DNA from: Marasmius tenuissimus
Lineage: Eukaryota; Basidiomycota; Agaricomycetes; Agaricales; Marasmiaceae
Assembly (NCBI GenBank): GCA_029532415.1
Contig: JAQOTA010000008.1
Coordinates: 62,001 to 126,000, forward strand
Length of the DNA stretch: 64,000 nt
Direction: 5' to 3'
Shown: positions 21,401 through 34,100 of the stretch, one piece after another
Position numbering within the stretch: the first letter of the stretch is position 1
Layout: every line of letters starts with the position of its first letter
Translations under genes and position numbers: made by a program
The notes under the pieces: model-generated
What the model was told of the DNA's origin: nothing
Databases searched by the model: none
The model's input: only the letters and a program-made list of their open reading frames with translations

Positions 21401-23684
21401 AGTGCATCTTTCCTTCTGCACATCCTCGGCATAACCGGGTTTTCTTCGGTTTCCGGTCGAATTCCGGGAAGTTCTTAGTATGCTTCCGAGCTTTATCCAG
21501 AGCCTTGTCTGAACAATGTCCGAAACGTCTGTGTAGAACCTTGTAGTCAACTTTATCCATCGTTGACTTGGCCATTAAGCTACGAGCAGAGGCTTTCTGC
21601 GAGCTAACCCAATAAATGGTTTGACCAGGCATGAGCGGGTAAGATGCCAATGATTGGCGTCGACCCTTTTGATAAAAAGCCAATTTGCTAGACGATCCGC
21701 GTACTTGCAGACCACCTTGCAAGAATTCTCCAAGTGAGAGAAGTTGAATTGACAGAAGTGGAACATAATAGACAGGATAGAGTCGCGTAATGCATTCCTC
21801 CATACGACTGTCAGATCCTTCAACAGAATGAGAGATGAACACAGTCCCTTTCCCCTTGATTTGGATAGGGTTGTCCTTCTGTGCAGTGTTTAGCTGCGGT
21901 CCATTGTTCATGGGTTCATACTCGGCAAAATCTTCGAGATCATAAGTAAAGTGCGATGAAGCACCCGAATCGACAATCCACTCTTGCAAGTTTCCAGTCG
22001 CCTTCTTTCCCTTACAATTGGCACATGTGGCAAAGTGATCACCAATAAATTGCGCAAATTTCATACGGGACACGATATCCGAACTACTACGTTTAGAAGC
22101 GGCTAATAAAGCGGCGCACTGTAGGTTCGTATCAGTGTTAGAAGAAAGACTGAGATAAGGCACTTGCCTGTCATCGTCAGATTCCTCAGATCCGATGGAG
22201 ACTGAATTGTACTCAACATCGTCGGAAAAACCAGCGGCATCTGCGATCTCGCTGTCAACGTCCATGGCACTTCCACTCGTAATCTCCGTACGCAAAGAAT
22301 CGTTTACAGCGTTCAACGCGATACGATCCTCACGCTCAGAATCGGAGTCCTCATAGAAAGAATCATAGAGGTTGTAAACCTTCTCAACGCTCTTAGCACG
22401 CTTTGCAGGTGGAGCAGGGGAGAAGGGACCATCAATACGATGCTTGAGGGAGGAAGAGGAAGCAGCCGCATATCCCTGTTCCATAGGTTCAAGGACGTGG
22501 GCATACTTGGGAACACCAAGACGATCAGCAAGACTGCGAGCAGCCTGAGCATTCTCAAAAACAGTACCACCAGAGGTAGCACCGGAGAAACGCTGCATGT
22601 GGAGTGGATCCCGGGATCGGTCCGCGGGATGTACGACAGATGGAGTATCAGGAACGATGGGCGGTGAAGAGATGGACAAATGAGAGAGGGACGCGATATG
22701 AGAATGACCCTTGTGAGAGGAGTCACCCTTGTTGTCCTGAGAATCACCCTTCTTCTTCCTGCCACGTCGGTTATTCTTCTTCTTCTGGTCGTTGTCGTTC
22801 TTAGACTGGTTGTTATTGTTAGACGTCGACGAAGGAGGATTAGACTGTTGGTTAAACTTCGGGTCCTTGTCCTTCTTTTTGACAGAAGAAATGCGCAACG
22901 CGAGAGGAGCGGGTTTCTGAGCTTCGTAGTGGTTAATGACGGCATCACGAGCCACTTCGAAAGTAAGATCAGCTGGCGAGTTACCATTGGTAGCAAATTC
23001 GCGAGCGTTCGACCAGCCCTGTGGTGAAACGGAGAGGAGGAGCATGGCTTTGATAAGATCAGGGAGACCGATATCAGCTTCGTGGAGCTGTCCAAAGAGG
23101 AGTTCGAGTCGAGCTATTTCTGGAATGGGGTTTCCACCAGACAGACGGAATTCCATAATGGACTTGAAGTCCGCCCAAACAGAGACGGAAGTCTGCTGGC
23201 CATAACGAGCCTTAATCTTCTCCCAAGCGTTCCAAGCCGTATCATCATCCTCGATAACACTCTGCACGGCAATGGTGGTGGTGGCACGTAGTGCACCCAT
23301 GGCCTTGAATTCATACTTCTTCCAACGTCTATGATCCTTCTCGTGCCTGAGAAGATCCTTCTCGTACCTTTCCAAATCCTTAGCATACTGCTCAAGATCG
23401 GTAGCGTACTACTGCATCTGCACGTCAGTAGGAGAGACGGTCTCCGTACGTGTAGTTGCTTCAGTTGTAGTTGTAGCAGCAATAGTGACAGTGCGAGTAG
23501 TTGCTTTAGGTTTAGTCGGTTCTTTAGGTTTCTCGGGTGCATCAGGTTCAGGATCGTCGTTGGTATAGTGGTCGTAGAACTCGTTGATCATGGCATAGGT
23601 ACCAAGACCCTTGGACCACTTACGCCAGTTGACACCGCTGAAGACCTCAACGGTGGGGATAAGGGTAGACATAACAGGAGCCAT
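18483..23684 (-). pseudogene. Copia A2 gag-pol, broken by three stops
   Basis: One frame from ATG 23684 to the stop at 18483-18485, interrupted by TAG at 23409-23411 (CAG in A1), TGA at 20856-20858 and TGA at 20517-20519 (both CGA in A1). All domains are present in order: gag, protease with DSGAS, integrase zinc motif and D-D-E core, a Ser/Asp/Pro-rich linker, reverse transcriptase (VDFDEIFSPV, LDVKNAFLYG), and RNase H (CWQSHAQ, SSTEAEYMA, HIDIHYHYIRE). The reverse transcriptase active site reads YVDN at 19428-19439 instead of YVDD, and two residues just before it are absent compared with A3. The total would be about 1730 residues, normal for the family. Confidence 0.93.
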
Positions 23685-24000
23685 AGCGATCTGGAGTAAT
23701 AAAACAACAATCAGCATAGGTTCATCATCATAGGCAATGATAAAAGAAATCACTGCACGGTCAACGGCGATAGCCATCGATCGTTGTTGAGGACACAGTC
23801 CACCATCGTCAAACATCAATGAAGATGTCGACTTCACAGGTCCAGAACCGGTGTTAACGGTCTGCCCATCATGACAGCGATTAAGTAGTCACAATGGTTA
23901 TCGAGTGCAGCGACCACAATAGCGCATCATCATAGGCAGCACACAATAAAGGTGCACATCCTAGAGAGCTGCCATCGCAGGGCACATCGATAGGGCACCG

Positions 24001-24012
24001 GGGCCCATAACC
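24001..24012 (-). other. Copia A2 primer binding site
   Basis: GGGCCCATAACC on the plus strand directly abuts the 5' LTR at 24013. It is the same initiator-tRNA anticodon-region match as in A1. Confidence 0.75.
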
Positions 24013-24270
24013 TGTTGAGGCAGAGGTCCTGCCCACGCAGTGGCAGCATGGGACAGACTAGCTCACCTGGAGATAGGCTTAGAGGCAGCAACGAGAGTAG
24101 TAAAAGTACTGGTATTGCATGTAGATACAGAGCTACTTATATACTATACAGAGGTGGCTGTATCTTCTATAACAGGAGTGACTAGGAATAGCATAGATCA
24201 TAGTAAAACGATTGAAGCATATATGCGGCCCGATACAACGGTCCATATATCCGGTAGTCCGGATTCAACA
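24013..24270 (-). repeat. Copia A2 5' LTR, 258 bp
   Basis: Starts TGTTGAGGCAG, ends GGATTCAACA, and is followed by GAAAA of the target duplication. Confidence 0.95.
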
Positions 24271-24509
24271 GAAAATTAGTGATCAATCAGCGGCATAAAA
24301 AGGGCAGTGAGTGATTACTTGACTATATGGGTAGCTATGCTAGTACAATACGTACAAAATTGCCAAAGGACAGAACAGTGGTGGATGCATGAGCAGTTGT
24401 ATGTACAGTATAGATGAGATCAGGCTAGTGAGTGGCAACCACATGAAGGTATCACCATTGACTAAAAGACTGGATGGTAGATAAAGAGCGTAGTGTTTGT
24501 GCGAGATCA

Positions 24510-27500
24510 TTAAACAAGAAAAACATGAGGAGCATAGCCTTTGTAAGGATCAAAGAGGGTTGTTGAATCATTTATAGCAATGAGGGGTGAAGAGGCCTGC
24601 TCAGATACAGAAGCCATAGAATGAAACATGGCTGATACCTTAATGTCTTCCTGCTCAGTGTCAGTGTTGTTGTACGTTGGAGAATTGTGTGCATGCTCGG
24701 GCTCTGGATTGTGGACACCTGAGCCACCGGCCAAGCCATAATACTATTGTGTTCCTCCTCAACACTGTGGGTGCAAGACTGTGAGGCTGGAAGGGGTCTC
24801 TTGGAAGGCTTACCCCAAGACTGAAGCACATCATGATTGATAGGTAAACAGGTTACTAGATATCAATGAACATTGGTAAGTGTAAAGGTGTATGTTGATA
24901 TAAAATGAACGACCAACCAAAGTACAGAGTATGGTTAATGCTGGCGTTCCTCCTTTGCTTCTGTCTGGACAGAGCCTACACAGATACTCAGCAAAGGTGG
25001 GGGTTGGAGATACTCCAATGCCCCAGCTGAGATCTCCAGCTGGTGGTGGTGTCCTGTGCCAACAAGAGGTATTAACTGTGGAAGAAAGTGTTGGTGCTCT
25101 GGAGACTCCCCTGGAGCAAAACTCTGGTTGGGAACATCATCAAGGGAATGGAGGTAGCGAGTCAAGTCAGGAAGAAATGGGCTGAGAAAGTTGAGCACAT
25201 CATCAGCCTTGAGATCAAGAGGCAGATTCCAAGGCCCGTCCTTCATATCACAGGCAGCTGGGTGTCAACTATGTTGCTAATTCATACCAGTGTTTCAACT
25301 CGTACCTTAATTGAGGTTGTGTCCTCTTAGTTGTTCTACATGTATGACAACAGTTGGGGGGAGAAATTGGGAAGGAGAGTCCATATCTGGGAATCGCACT
25401 GGTAGAAAATTGTAGGGTGTACTTTGCGTTCCTTGTTCTCCAGGAATAATTCTAGATATGCTTCAGGGTTGAGAAATGTTGGTGGTGGCGCAGCTGTGCT
25501 GTTTTGTACAACCTCTGTTGAATAATTGAGTTAGTCACCCTTGAAAAACAACAGGAATCAGCGATATAGTGAGCTCACAGTGGTCAACAAACAACTTTGT
25601 AATAGGATCCAATGTTACTGGCACCTCTTGATGAAGCAACATCCACAATGAGTCACCAAAGACCAAATGGCCAAGGTTGGCCTCTGACACTTCCAGGCCA
25701 AGTTTGACATGTTCCAGTTAAAAGGATCAAACAGCTTGATATCAGAATCCCCCCATTTCCAGATTCAAGGCTGTTCTCCCAGCCTGGAAAGTTCCTTCTA
25801 CAGAAATTGTATGTATCCAAGCCAAATATGGTACAGAGAATACATACCTTATATGTCTGCACCAGGTCATACTCCTTGTATGTACACCATGATTCATTCT
25901 GTGCATATATAGTGAGGAAGCCAGCGTACTTCTCACGGTGTAAATCGGTTGGTGCAAGGACTGTGCCATACATAGCAGGTCAGATCAACTGCCTAGAGCA
26001 ATGTCAATATGTAGACAAGTGATCAAGTTGATGATGGCCATACCAGAAATCTTGGTGATACATCCCTGCTACAAATGTATAGAAAGTGAGAGTTAATTGC
26101 GCAACGCGGGATGGGTTTGTGAAAACCTCTATTGTAAGTAGCAATGGTGATATTCCAGCCATGCAGAAAATCTCACTTGCTGTATAAACACCTGCCCCAT
26201 GCATCACCTGGCATTCCCAAAATGCAGTGAAAGCAAGCTTGACTCTGCTTCTGTTGCCATTATCATTCATGAATTCTTCCTCAATCCAGGCTGCCATTGC
26301 CTCCAGCAACTGAGGATAGTCATGAAAAACATCAGGAAGTTGCTCAATGACATTCATTGAAGTCCACCAATACAGCTAATATAAGCTGTGAGTTCCAATC
26401 AATGAGTAAGTGTAGAGAACTACACCTGAAAAGCAGATCTTTGGTTGTGAATGTGAGAACATGTGTTTCAAACTCTATTGCAAGTCTGACCTTGAAAGCA
26501 CAGTCCTGAATTCAAGAGTAGAGACAAAGAGTTTTTAAGTGGAGACACTTGTCATGAATTTCCCTCCTATCTTATCTTTTTTCCTTGTCTTATCATTTTC
26601 CATCTTATCTATATCTTATCCCTCACATGACTTGTATCTTATCATATAGACACATGGTAGATACATGAAGGGACCCACATGCTGTAGACACATGTTGGTC
26701 CTGTTTCAGATTCTGTTTCACGATGTCATACCTTGATGTTATACCTCACCGTAAACACACGCCGTAGTCCTCTCAGTAGTATATAAGAAGTAGATACTCT
26801 GCATGTATTCCCCAGTCTTGAGCTGGTTTATTCCTCACCAGTATAGAGTTCTCTTATCTTTACCTCGTTCCCTCTTGTCTGAAAGCTTAGTGCGACACGT
26901 CACCAGGTCAGATCTGGTGATTGCTGACAACACTGGACTACACAAACATTTTTGTGGACTCTTTTAATGACATCCCATTGCTCCAAGTCATAGACTCGGG
27001 GAGATGTATGAAGCAAGTATTGAATCTAACCAATCAAAATAAATAACAGAACTATTCAGGCTGATATAGAATAAAATCACCTGCAATATCACTCCACCAA
27101 GGTCTACAACCATTGAACAGTCTGTCCCAGAAATTGATTGGGGTCCCTGTATATTTAGCCACTTCAAGAGCCGAGTTGAAGTCAGCTTCTTTCCTGAGTT
27201 GAAATATCATTGGAGGAGGATAGGGGGATACAGCCAGTTTTTACTGCTTTTAGGTCCTCTTTCAAGTTTCAATCCAGGTCCAATTCTAGCAACATACCTG
27301 CGCCTGGCAGGTGTATTGAGCAGTTCTTTTACAGCCTCTTTATCAGTATCATTCACCCATAAGGCCACAACACAATGGTTCACCCCCATTTGTCTTTTGA
27401 ACAAGCTCAAAGGCATGCTGCACCATGAGCACATGGCCTCTCCCCTTGCAGGTCTCAGGCATTCCTGCATCCAAAAGATAGTTGATCATTCAACGAGATT

Positions 27501-27720
27501 GATAAAATCAAGCCTTAAAGCAACATCCCCACCTACCCTATAATCCAACAATAGGGATCCACTAATGCTGCAGCAAAGGGAGCCTGGAGAACAGATGGTG
27601 GTGGTTACTGGACAAGGACTGTGCGATGCAGTTTCACAGCTGCAAGCAATGAGCTGGCAATGAGGCACACACATGATGTCAATGAGGCATAGGACCCACC
27701 AACATCAGCACCTGATGCAG
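24510..27720 (-). pseudogene. Decayed coding body of T1, function unrecognised
   Basis: Read on the minus strand there are open pieces whose composition looks protein-coding. These are 27480-27720 (two fragments separated by a stop), 27207-27470 (contains NDTDKEAVKELL and, in another frame, CKGRGHVLMVQHAFEL), 26004-26357 (AMAAWIEEEFMNDNG), 24935-25246 (DDVLNFLSPFLPDLTRYL) and a C-terminal piece 24510-24734 rich in Ser, Thr and Glu. A 72-nt intron with GTAGGT...GCAG fits 27483-27554. Frames change between pieces and the solo LTR interrupts the run. I cannot name a transposase family; the gene is presumably the original T1 cargo or transposase. Confidence 0.45.
26550..26929 (+). mobile_element. 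Solo LTR, 380 bp
   Basis: It begins TGTCATGAATTTC, ends GATTGCTGACA (TGTCA...TGACA inversion), and is flanked by a perfect 5-bp duplication ACACT (26545-26549 and 26930-26934). Inside are a TATA-like GTATATAAGAAG at 26791 and pyrimidine-rich stretches. It is unrelated to the copia A and B LTRs. Recombination between the LTRs of a full element would leave such a footprint. The superfamily is not determined; Gypsy is possible. Confidence 0.8.
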
Positions 27721-27742
27721 AGTTAAGTGATAGGTCCTGAGT

Positions 27743-28103
27743 ACCCTATCTGTAATAATATTGCTGTAGAGGGGTCAAACCAGCTTGGAAATGTTAGCTA
27801 CTTGGCTGACACAGACCTAGTATGCATTAAAGTATATTCTAATACTTACTGGAGCTTAGTAAACTAAGCCTGACCTGTGGGACGCACCCAAAGGTGAGGG
27901 ATATGTGTGGGAAATGTGTGGGAAATAGGTAAGCGCCCAAGTGCAGATGCCGGACATTTGTTTGCGGGACCGGGAATACTCCGCGCGCGCAAAATTTCCT
28001 GGTCCCGTGGTGACTAGTACGGGAAAATGAGTACGGGGGAGATAGTCCGGGAGGGAAAATAGTCCGGGACCGGGAAAATAATTTTTTCCTATTAGGACAC
28101 TCA
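27743..28103 (-). repeat. T1 right terminal inverted repeat
   Basis: Its reverse complement starts TGAGTGTCCTAATAGG and follows the left repeat to the shared inner block TTACAGA(C/T)AGGGT. It is followed by TA and then unit R sequence. Confidence 0.85.
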
Positions 28104-30130
28104 TATACTATCGTGGAGTAATCACGTTGGGAGCTCCGTCTCTGCTCATTTCTGGCCGTCAGTGGGTTCAACACGTTGAATAATTGTTATTCCAGGCCCG
28201 AGGGTTCTTGAACACCGAGGTGCATAGGTTCACTCCTACAACGATTTTCGACTACAATGACCAAATATGCGCGTCAGCCTCGGGGGAAAATGTGTAGGAA
28301 GTCAGCTGAGTTACGCTCACCTCACGGATTCTACATATCATCGCCTCGATACCGGCCTTCCGTTCCTCCCTGCCCCCTCTAAGCGTGGGCCTACAACTTC
28401 AATACTGGCCCCGACTCCTTCACCGAGCCATAAAATTGTAACCCACCGCGATACGCCGAAAGAGTCTGTGAGGAACGGCGACAAAAAAGCAAGATGACGG
28501 TACGAAGGTGCTCGACTTCGTTACTTGAAGGTCCGGTACCTGATACGACAGTGTTTGACGGGGCAGGTTCCCAATCGTTGGTCTAACCAGATATACCCCG
28601 GTTGATAACCAAAGGGCCGAAACTGGCCTGGGGGCATATGCTGTTGCTCGTAGTGCGCGCAACGTACGCTGAATGTAGGTAAGTGGGTGAGAGCAACTTG
28701 AGATCCCAGGCCCCCGTAACAGTCTTCTCCCCTCCGATGAACTCTGTTCAGAATCCTACATGGTGAGCAGGTTATTGATACTAAACCAAGCGAATCAACG
28801 TCTTCTGAGCTCACTGTCGTTACTCAGACCTCTTCAATATTCTCTGCCATCTACATGGTCCTGCGGTTGTCTTTTCCTATCCCCCATCATAAAACTCATT
28901 ATAAGCCTATGGCAGGGATAATCCTCCAATGAATCGCCCGCATGAATCGAGAAAACAATATGGGCTTTGTGATCAGTCTGCCTGGTCCTCGCCGGCGATC
29001 TTGAATACCATATATTCAAGAGGTTGAGAGACTTTGTGTTGACTCGAAAGGTATCTGATTGTTCACCGGGGGGAAGGCTCGGGAGATCCTTTCGATGTTC
29101 CGTACGTGCTGGAACTTTGATGACCCAGGTATTACAAAGTCCACCTTATGAGCCGGAGCAAGTACATATGAATTGTTACGACGTACCATATACCACGTCC
29201 CTGCATGAGCCACAACCTGAACAACTTCCTCTATATGCATGCGATACACGGCTGGTGAAAAAAAAAACCATGAGTGAAATGGTGCTGTAGGGTCTTCGAG
29301 AATGACTCCTCGGTGATATGTTTTTCAAATATCCTGTGAACGGCAAAGCACATTAGCGGGGAAAGAGAAGGCAGACCCACGCTCATTTTGTCCTTCTCAT
29401 AAGCCATAACGCACTGAATAACCACCGGGCTCCGAGGGTCTGGAAGATTTGCTTTTATGAACTTGGGTAGAATGGACGGCGACTTTTGACGGCTCAAACC
29501 TAGATGATAGCAAAGTAACGTCGTTGAGTACGGATATGAGCAAGTTGAGAATTTAACCGCACAGTCAAGACCCAAATACAAATGAGGTGAAGAGCACCCC
29601 TCACGGTAGCGAGCGGTAAATCGTCAAGGGAATTCATTCGACACTATCAGGATTGGCTGGCCGTGATAGTAAATTATACCGCAGGCTGGAATGAACAAAG
29701 CGGGTACCTCTTTTCCGAGTTGTCTCGCGTCTTGTAGTTGGTTATTGCCAGGAGTTCAGTAACTATGTTGCCGTAACAAAAATCCAACGAGTTTCCAACA
29801 GGACTGCTCGAGGGTAAGCAGTAACGGTAGTAGTAACAATTGGGAATCCGCTACTTCATCATCGGTAGACCGTCAGATGTGGGCAGACCCATGGTCCGTT
29901 AGAGTACAGGGTTTTATTACAGCTTCGAGTAGATCTAAACGGTAAGAACAATTACTTTCTCAGTAGAATCAGAGGAATAGACGAGCACGACGCACCGAGA
30001 GTTTAGACTTCGAGTCTCGCTATTTATTTGGACGCACCCGCTTGTGAGCTTCTACAGCCAGCACCAATATTGTGTAATGTTGACGAGCTCGAGCTTCCTT
30101 ATCAGCAGGATTGACATAAGGCATGGCGGC
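28104..30130 (+). repeat. Dispersed unit R, middle part, between T1 and M
   Basis: Homologous to about 48500-50470 along its length. Examples are TCAGTGGGTTCAACACGTTG (28174), AATATGCGCGTCAGCC (28264), CTACATGGT, CGGCAGGGA/TGGCAGGGA, and CTCGGTGATATGTTTTT against CTCGGTGATGTGTTTTT. Small indels destroy any common frame. It ends at the insertion site of M, where CATGGCGGC (30122-30130) is the left target duplication. Confidence 0.7.
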
Positions 30131-30151
30131 GGGCATAGAGAAAAGTCCGTG
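30131..30151 (+). repeat. Element M left terminal inverted repeat
   Basis: GGGCATAGAGAAAAGTCCG followed by TG, paired with the reverse complement of 37869-37889. Confidence 0.85.
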
Positions 30152-30350
30152 ACGAGGTCAGTGACAGCCCAATCCGTGTATGGTCCGTATAGGATCCGTG
30201 TAAGGTCCGTGTAAAGTCCGTGTAGGGTCCGTGTATAGTCCGTGTTTGTCCTCGTGAGATACATGTAGGGTCAGTGTAGGGTCAGTGTCGACTATCGGGT
30301 CAGTGTCGACTATCGCATCAGTGTTTGATCAGTGTTTGATCAGTGTTCGA
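30143..30350 (+). repeat. Element M left subterminal array (GTCCGTGTA / GGTCAGTGT)
   Basis: About 9-11-base units repeat almost continuously: first GGTCCGTGTA-type copies, then GGGTCAGTGT and GATCAGTGTTT types. The same words form the right array in the same orientation. Arrays near transposon ends often bind the transposase (family knowledge); that role here is inferred. Confidence 0.85.
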
Positions 30351-31172
30351 CCAAGACAGGGACGGTATAAAATTAGTTTAGTCAATGATCCGTGGCCTCT
30401 TGTTTAGCCGTAGACATGTTCAAGAACGGGTTCTGACTTGTGCATATGACTGCCATTTGGCATCGATGCGAAAGTATGGCACACCTGTACTCAACAACCT
30501 ACGTTCCCAAGTCAAAAACTCAGGCTCTAGGGGTGGAACGACGAAGCCAAATGAAGGTGGATACCTCATTCGGGCTTAGATCTTAATGCCTCGGCTAATA
30601 ATAGGCACCCAGTTGAAGTGTTCGACGTGATACTGATCGGTCGCTGCCGCCACTTTTCTATGTGGAGCTACAATAGCTGGTGAACCTACAAGTTTCGCCA
30701 GCTGGGCCCGCAAAAGATGTTCCAACGCGTCCTTCCACGTACAACTAACCTCACCAGAATCTCGATGGATTGAAGTGAGCGAGGAAACATAGGTTTTAGT
30801 CGACTTGCAATTCAGGGATATCATAATGTGGAGGCTAAGACTCTTGGAGATATCAACTGAATGAAGACAACCTAGGGTGAGTAGACTTCGTACTCCTCTC
30901 ATTGTTTTTTCCCTCTTCTTTCTTTCGTCCCCTCACTCGACGCGTACTTATTCTGGTAGGTCTCTAGGAGTTTTGGGGTTGTGAATCGGGATTCCCACTG
31001 AAAGTGTGACATGAAGCAGGAAGTCGCCAAGCCCCTTTGCTTTGTCAACAACTGGTGTTCAGATTGGTTCAAAGCCATTTGAGGATACGACTTGACAAAT
31101 TGTCAGTCACTCATTCTCAACCTGACCAATTGTCGGTTGTCTTTTCCAAAAGTGCCCGTACTCAACATTACC

Positions 31173-34100
31173 ATGTTTGATCGCCTTGTGAGCGTTATAT
31201 TTATAATGTTCGGTTCCTAAATTCACTATCGTGACTCTAAGAAACGCGCGGTCCAGATATTATTTGGTTACGAGACTCAAAACAACGCGAAACGAAAGCG
31301 TCAAATCAAGCGAAAGACTCCCAGCTTTCGACTTGTTTCACGTCTTGGTTCGACTTCGAGAACCGCCAAGAGCAAGTCAACAGCTGGTTACGACAGTGAT
31401 AGTTCCCTCGGTGTGTTAGTTGCTATAATATTGCCACAGAGATACTTAGCAGAACATATATGACATAGATGAGCGCCCGAAAAAGAGGACCCGGTTCACC
31501 GATAGGTCCAAATCACCTCAAAGAGAGTCCACCGATGGGTTCAAACCAAGGCCTATTGTACGGCCCCAGTCTACGCCTGTCAAAGGTGTCCCTACATCGT
31601 CTGCAGAATTATCTCAATCGATCACTCATATCGGCGAGGCAAGACTAGCTGAACGCACCGAAAATCACAGCGGTCACGGGGAGGAGGTGACTGAGATTGA
31701 GAAAAACTTTGCTGATCTTTGTGGGGAATGGAATGGGTATCCGGATGGAAGCTTCACAACAAGTCTTACTTGGGAGCAATTTCGGGTTTTGAACGAGTTG
31801 AAGGTTGACTGGGCGTATAGCGGGTATGGTCGCCGTAATGTGAAGGGAGAGGCCGACGATGCAGATGATCCCCAATTTGGAAAACGCAGCTTTCGCGGCT
31901 GCCTTGGAATCCTCCAGTGTGATAATCCACACTGTGAGCTGATGGTACGCCCAAAGGTCAAATCGAAACTCCGAAGGGAGCAGGAGGGCCAGCTGTGCAT
32001 GTGTAATGAGCAAGATGAGGATAGCGGCGATTTGTTAACGGACTATCGCCTCGCAATCTTTCCATGCCCAAACATAGCCACACTTATCAAGTGGAAGGAA
32101 GGAGTCAAGTACCGAAATGGCTGTGCTCATAACCACCCACCATTCGAGCGCAAAAAGCGGCTATCACCTATCGAGCAGCATCGAGCAGACCTCCTCATCA
32201 AGGCTAATCCAACCGCCACTGCTTCATCGTTGCGCTCTGGGAATACTGTCACTGGAGAATCACTCTTGGATATCTGTCCTGGTCGCTTTACTACGGAAGA
32301 TGTTGTTCGGAACTTCGGAATGAGGTGAAGAAGGTTCGAGGTCCCCAATCGTCTTCAGCCGATGAGTTTATTGCTCGGTTTGCCGCCTTCCAGCAAGAAT
32401 ACCCAGACTTCGTCCTTGCAGCACACCTCCTGAACGGAATTGCGGTTATCTCGTGCCAAACCGAGTGGATGGCTGAGCGCCTTGCTTGATCGAACACTCA
32501 AGTTGAAGGGTTCTCTGGATCGGTCACAGATGGTGCACATGGCTGGTTTGCAGTCTCCACATCTATCCTGATCACATCATCTATCTTCAGCCCCACAATG
32601 CAGCGTTGGGTCCCCGGAATCTATTCATATAGTAATGGAGCGACCGCCATTCATTACGAGTACCACTTTCTGGCTAGTATGCGGTCGGTTCGGGTTATGA
32701 AAGAGAAGCTAGGACTTGGCCCGATAGTTGATGAGGACTTTGGTGGTGTACGTTGCAATTACTTTGATTTTCCATCCTCATTCATATGAAGACCACACTC
32801 TAGACCATGGACTATGGTCAGGCCCAGCTCTTGGGGTCTGATAATGCATTTGTTCGCTTTTTCCTAGAGGACCCGAATGACACCCGGACTGAGGCGGAGC
32901 TACGTGTCGCCACAGCCAAACGCGACCGTGGGTGTGGCTACCATTTTGAGAACCAGATCACCCGGGTTGGCCGAATAATTGCCATTGTTCCTGTAGACAA
33001 ACGGAAGGCTTTTAAGAAGCACGCTCAGTCTCTGAAAACGGCAGGAACATACGACGAACTCCAACGTCGAGCCAATTCATTGATAGCACGATTTCCAAGG
33101 GCTAAACGCTGGGTTCATTGGTGGACTCAGCCACACATTGCAAACATGCTTATTGTGAATAAATCAACGGATTCCAGCGATGCACGTGTTGTACTTCCGG
33201 AGACAACAAACGCTCAGGAGGCTGCCCATTTTAGCATGTACTCCCGACAAGGAAAAAAGCATGAGCTCATTACGGGACTTCAGAAGTGCTATACAATTGC
33301 TAAGGAACACGAGAAAACTTCATACGCAGTTCAACGTGAGTAAATTCCTGTTACCTAACGTGCCTTGAAATTGACTCCATGCATATAGGTGGGATTCCAT
33401 TGTATTATGGAAAGTCGCCACTTCAGCGACGTTTGAAGCTGAAGGATGAAATTTGTCGGACAAAACGTACAAGATCTTTGAAGGCTATTCGGAGGCAAGC
33501 AATGATAAACAAAGAAAAAGCACGCTCTCATCGTCCTCCTGATACAATTGATGCACTCATCCCCAAAAAGCGACGGTACGTGATTAGTTACTCCTTTGAG
33601 CAACATTCTCTTATGTAATTTCTAGACTATCATTGCGAGCCAAGTCTGTTGACAGCCGGAAACCCCTTGTTATTCACCCACGCCTGCTCCGATTGCCTGC
33701 CATTGAAACCAAGTCTAGCAGCTTAGAGTGTTCAGCTGCGGGATTGCCTCCATCTCCTGCTGTCAAATCTAAGACCCTGTCATCTGCTCAAACACGCGAA
33801 ACTGTTGTTCACCGCCCGAATGCATCGATCATCTCTAACACGTTCCAGATGATAGTTGAGGAGAATACAGGGCGCATGCAGCTGGCAATTGACTCAAAGA
33901 CGAAGAATTTGGTCGGCATACCTTGGCTGAAGAACTCCTGCTGGTTGGACTCACCTCTTGAGGTGCTATTCTGGGCAGAAATGCGTGACCTTACCGCACT
34001 GCTTCGTCTCTCTACCACCGATGAGGACCAAGATACATCATTACCCATCATACCCATCTTGGCATCTCTTGATGAGCGAAGGCACCTTCTCCTGTCCAAC

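Larger units (their letters stand above)
18296..24270 (-). mobile_element. Ty1/copia element, family A copy A2 (complete, dead)
   Basis: Full-length minus-strand insertion with identical 5-bp target duplications GAAAA (18291-18295 and 24271-24275). The order from its 5' end is LTR (24013-24270), primer site, gag-pol, polypurine tract (reverse complement of CTCCCCCTCG at 18442) and LTR (18296-18441). It lies just inside the left inverted repeat of T1 and so is younger than T1. Three stop codons, a catalytic-site change and a shortened 3' LTR show that it cannot move by itself. Confidence 0.95.
17901..28103 (-). mobile_element. DNA transposon T1 with 360-bp terminal inverted repeats
   Basis: The ends are long inverted repeats (17901-18260 and 27743-28103), both starting TGAGTGTCC and flanked by TA on each side (17899-17900, 28104-28105), a 2-bp TA target duplication. 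Between them are copia A2 (18296-24270, own duplication GAAAA), a solo LTR (26550-26929, own duplication ACACT) and about 3.1 kb of element body with decayed minus-strand coding. A TA duplication fits Tc1/mariner-type integration (family knowledge), but repeats this long are unusual for that group and no transposase domain is recognised, so the superfamily stays open. Confidence 0.75.

Noticed and set aside
30143..30350. A short-repeat array that might be taken for a CRISPR
   Set aside because: The units are contiguous 9-11-base words with no spacers, in a eukaryotic transposon end.
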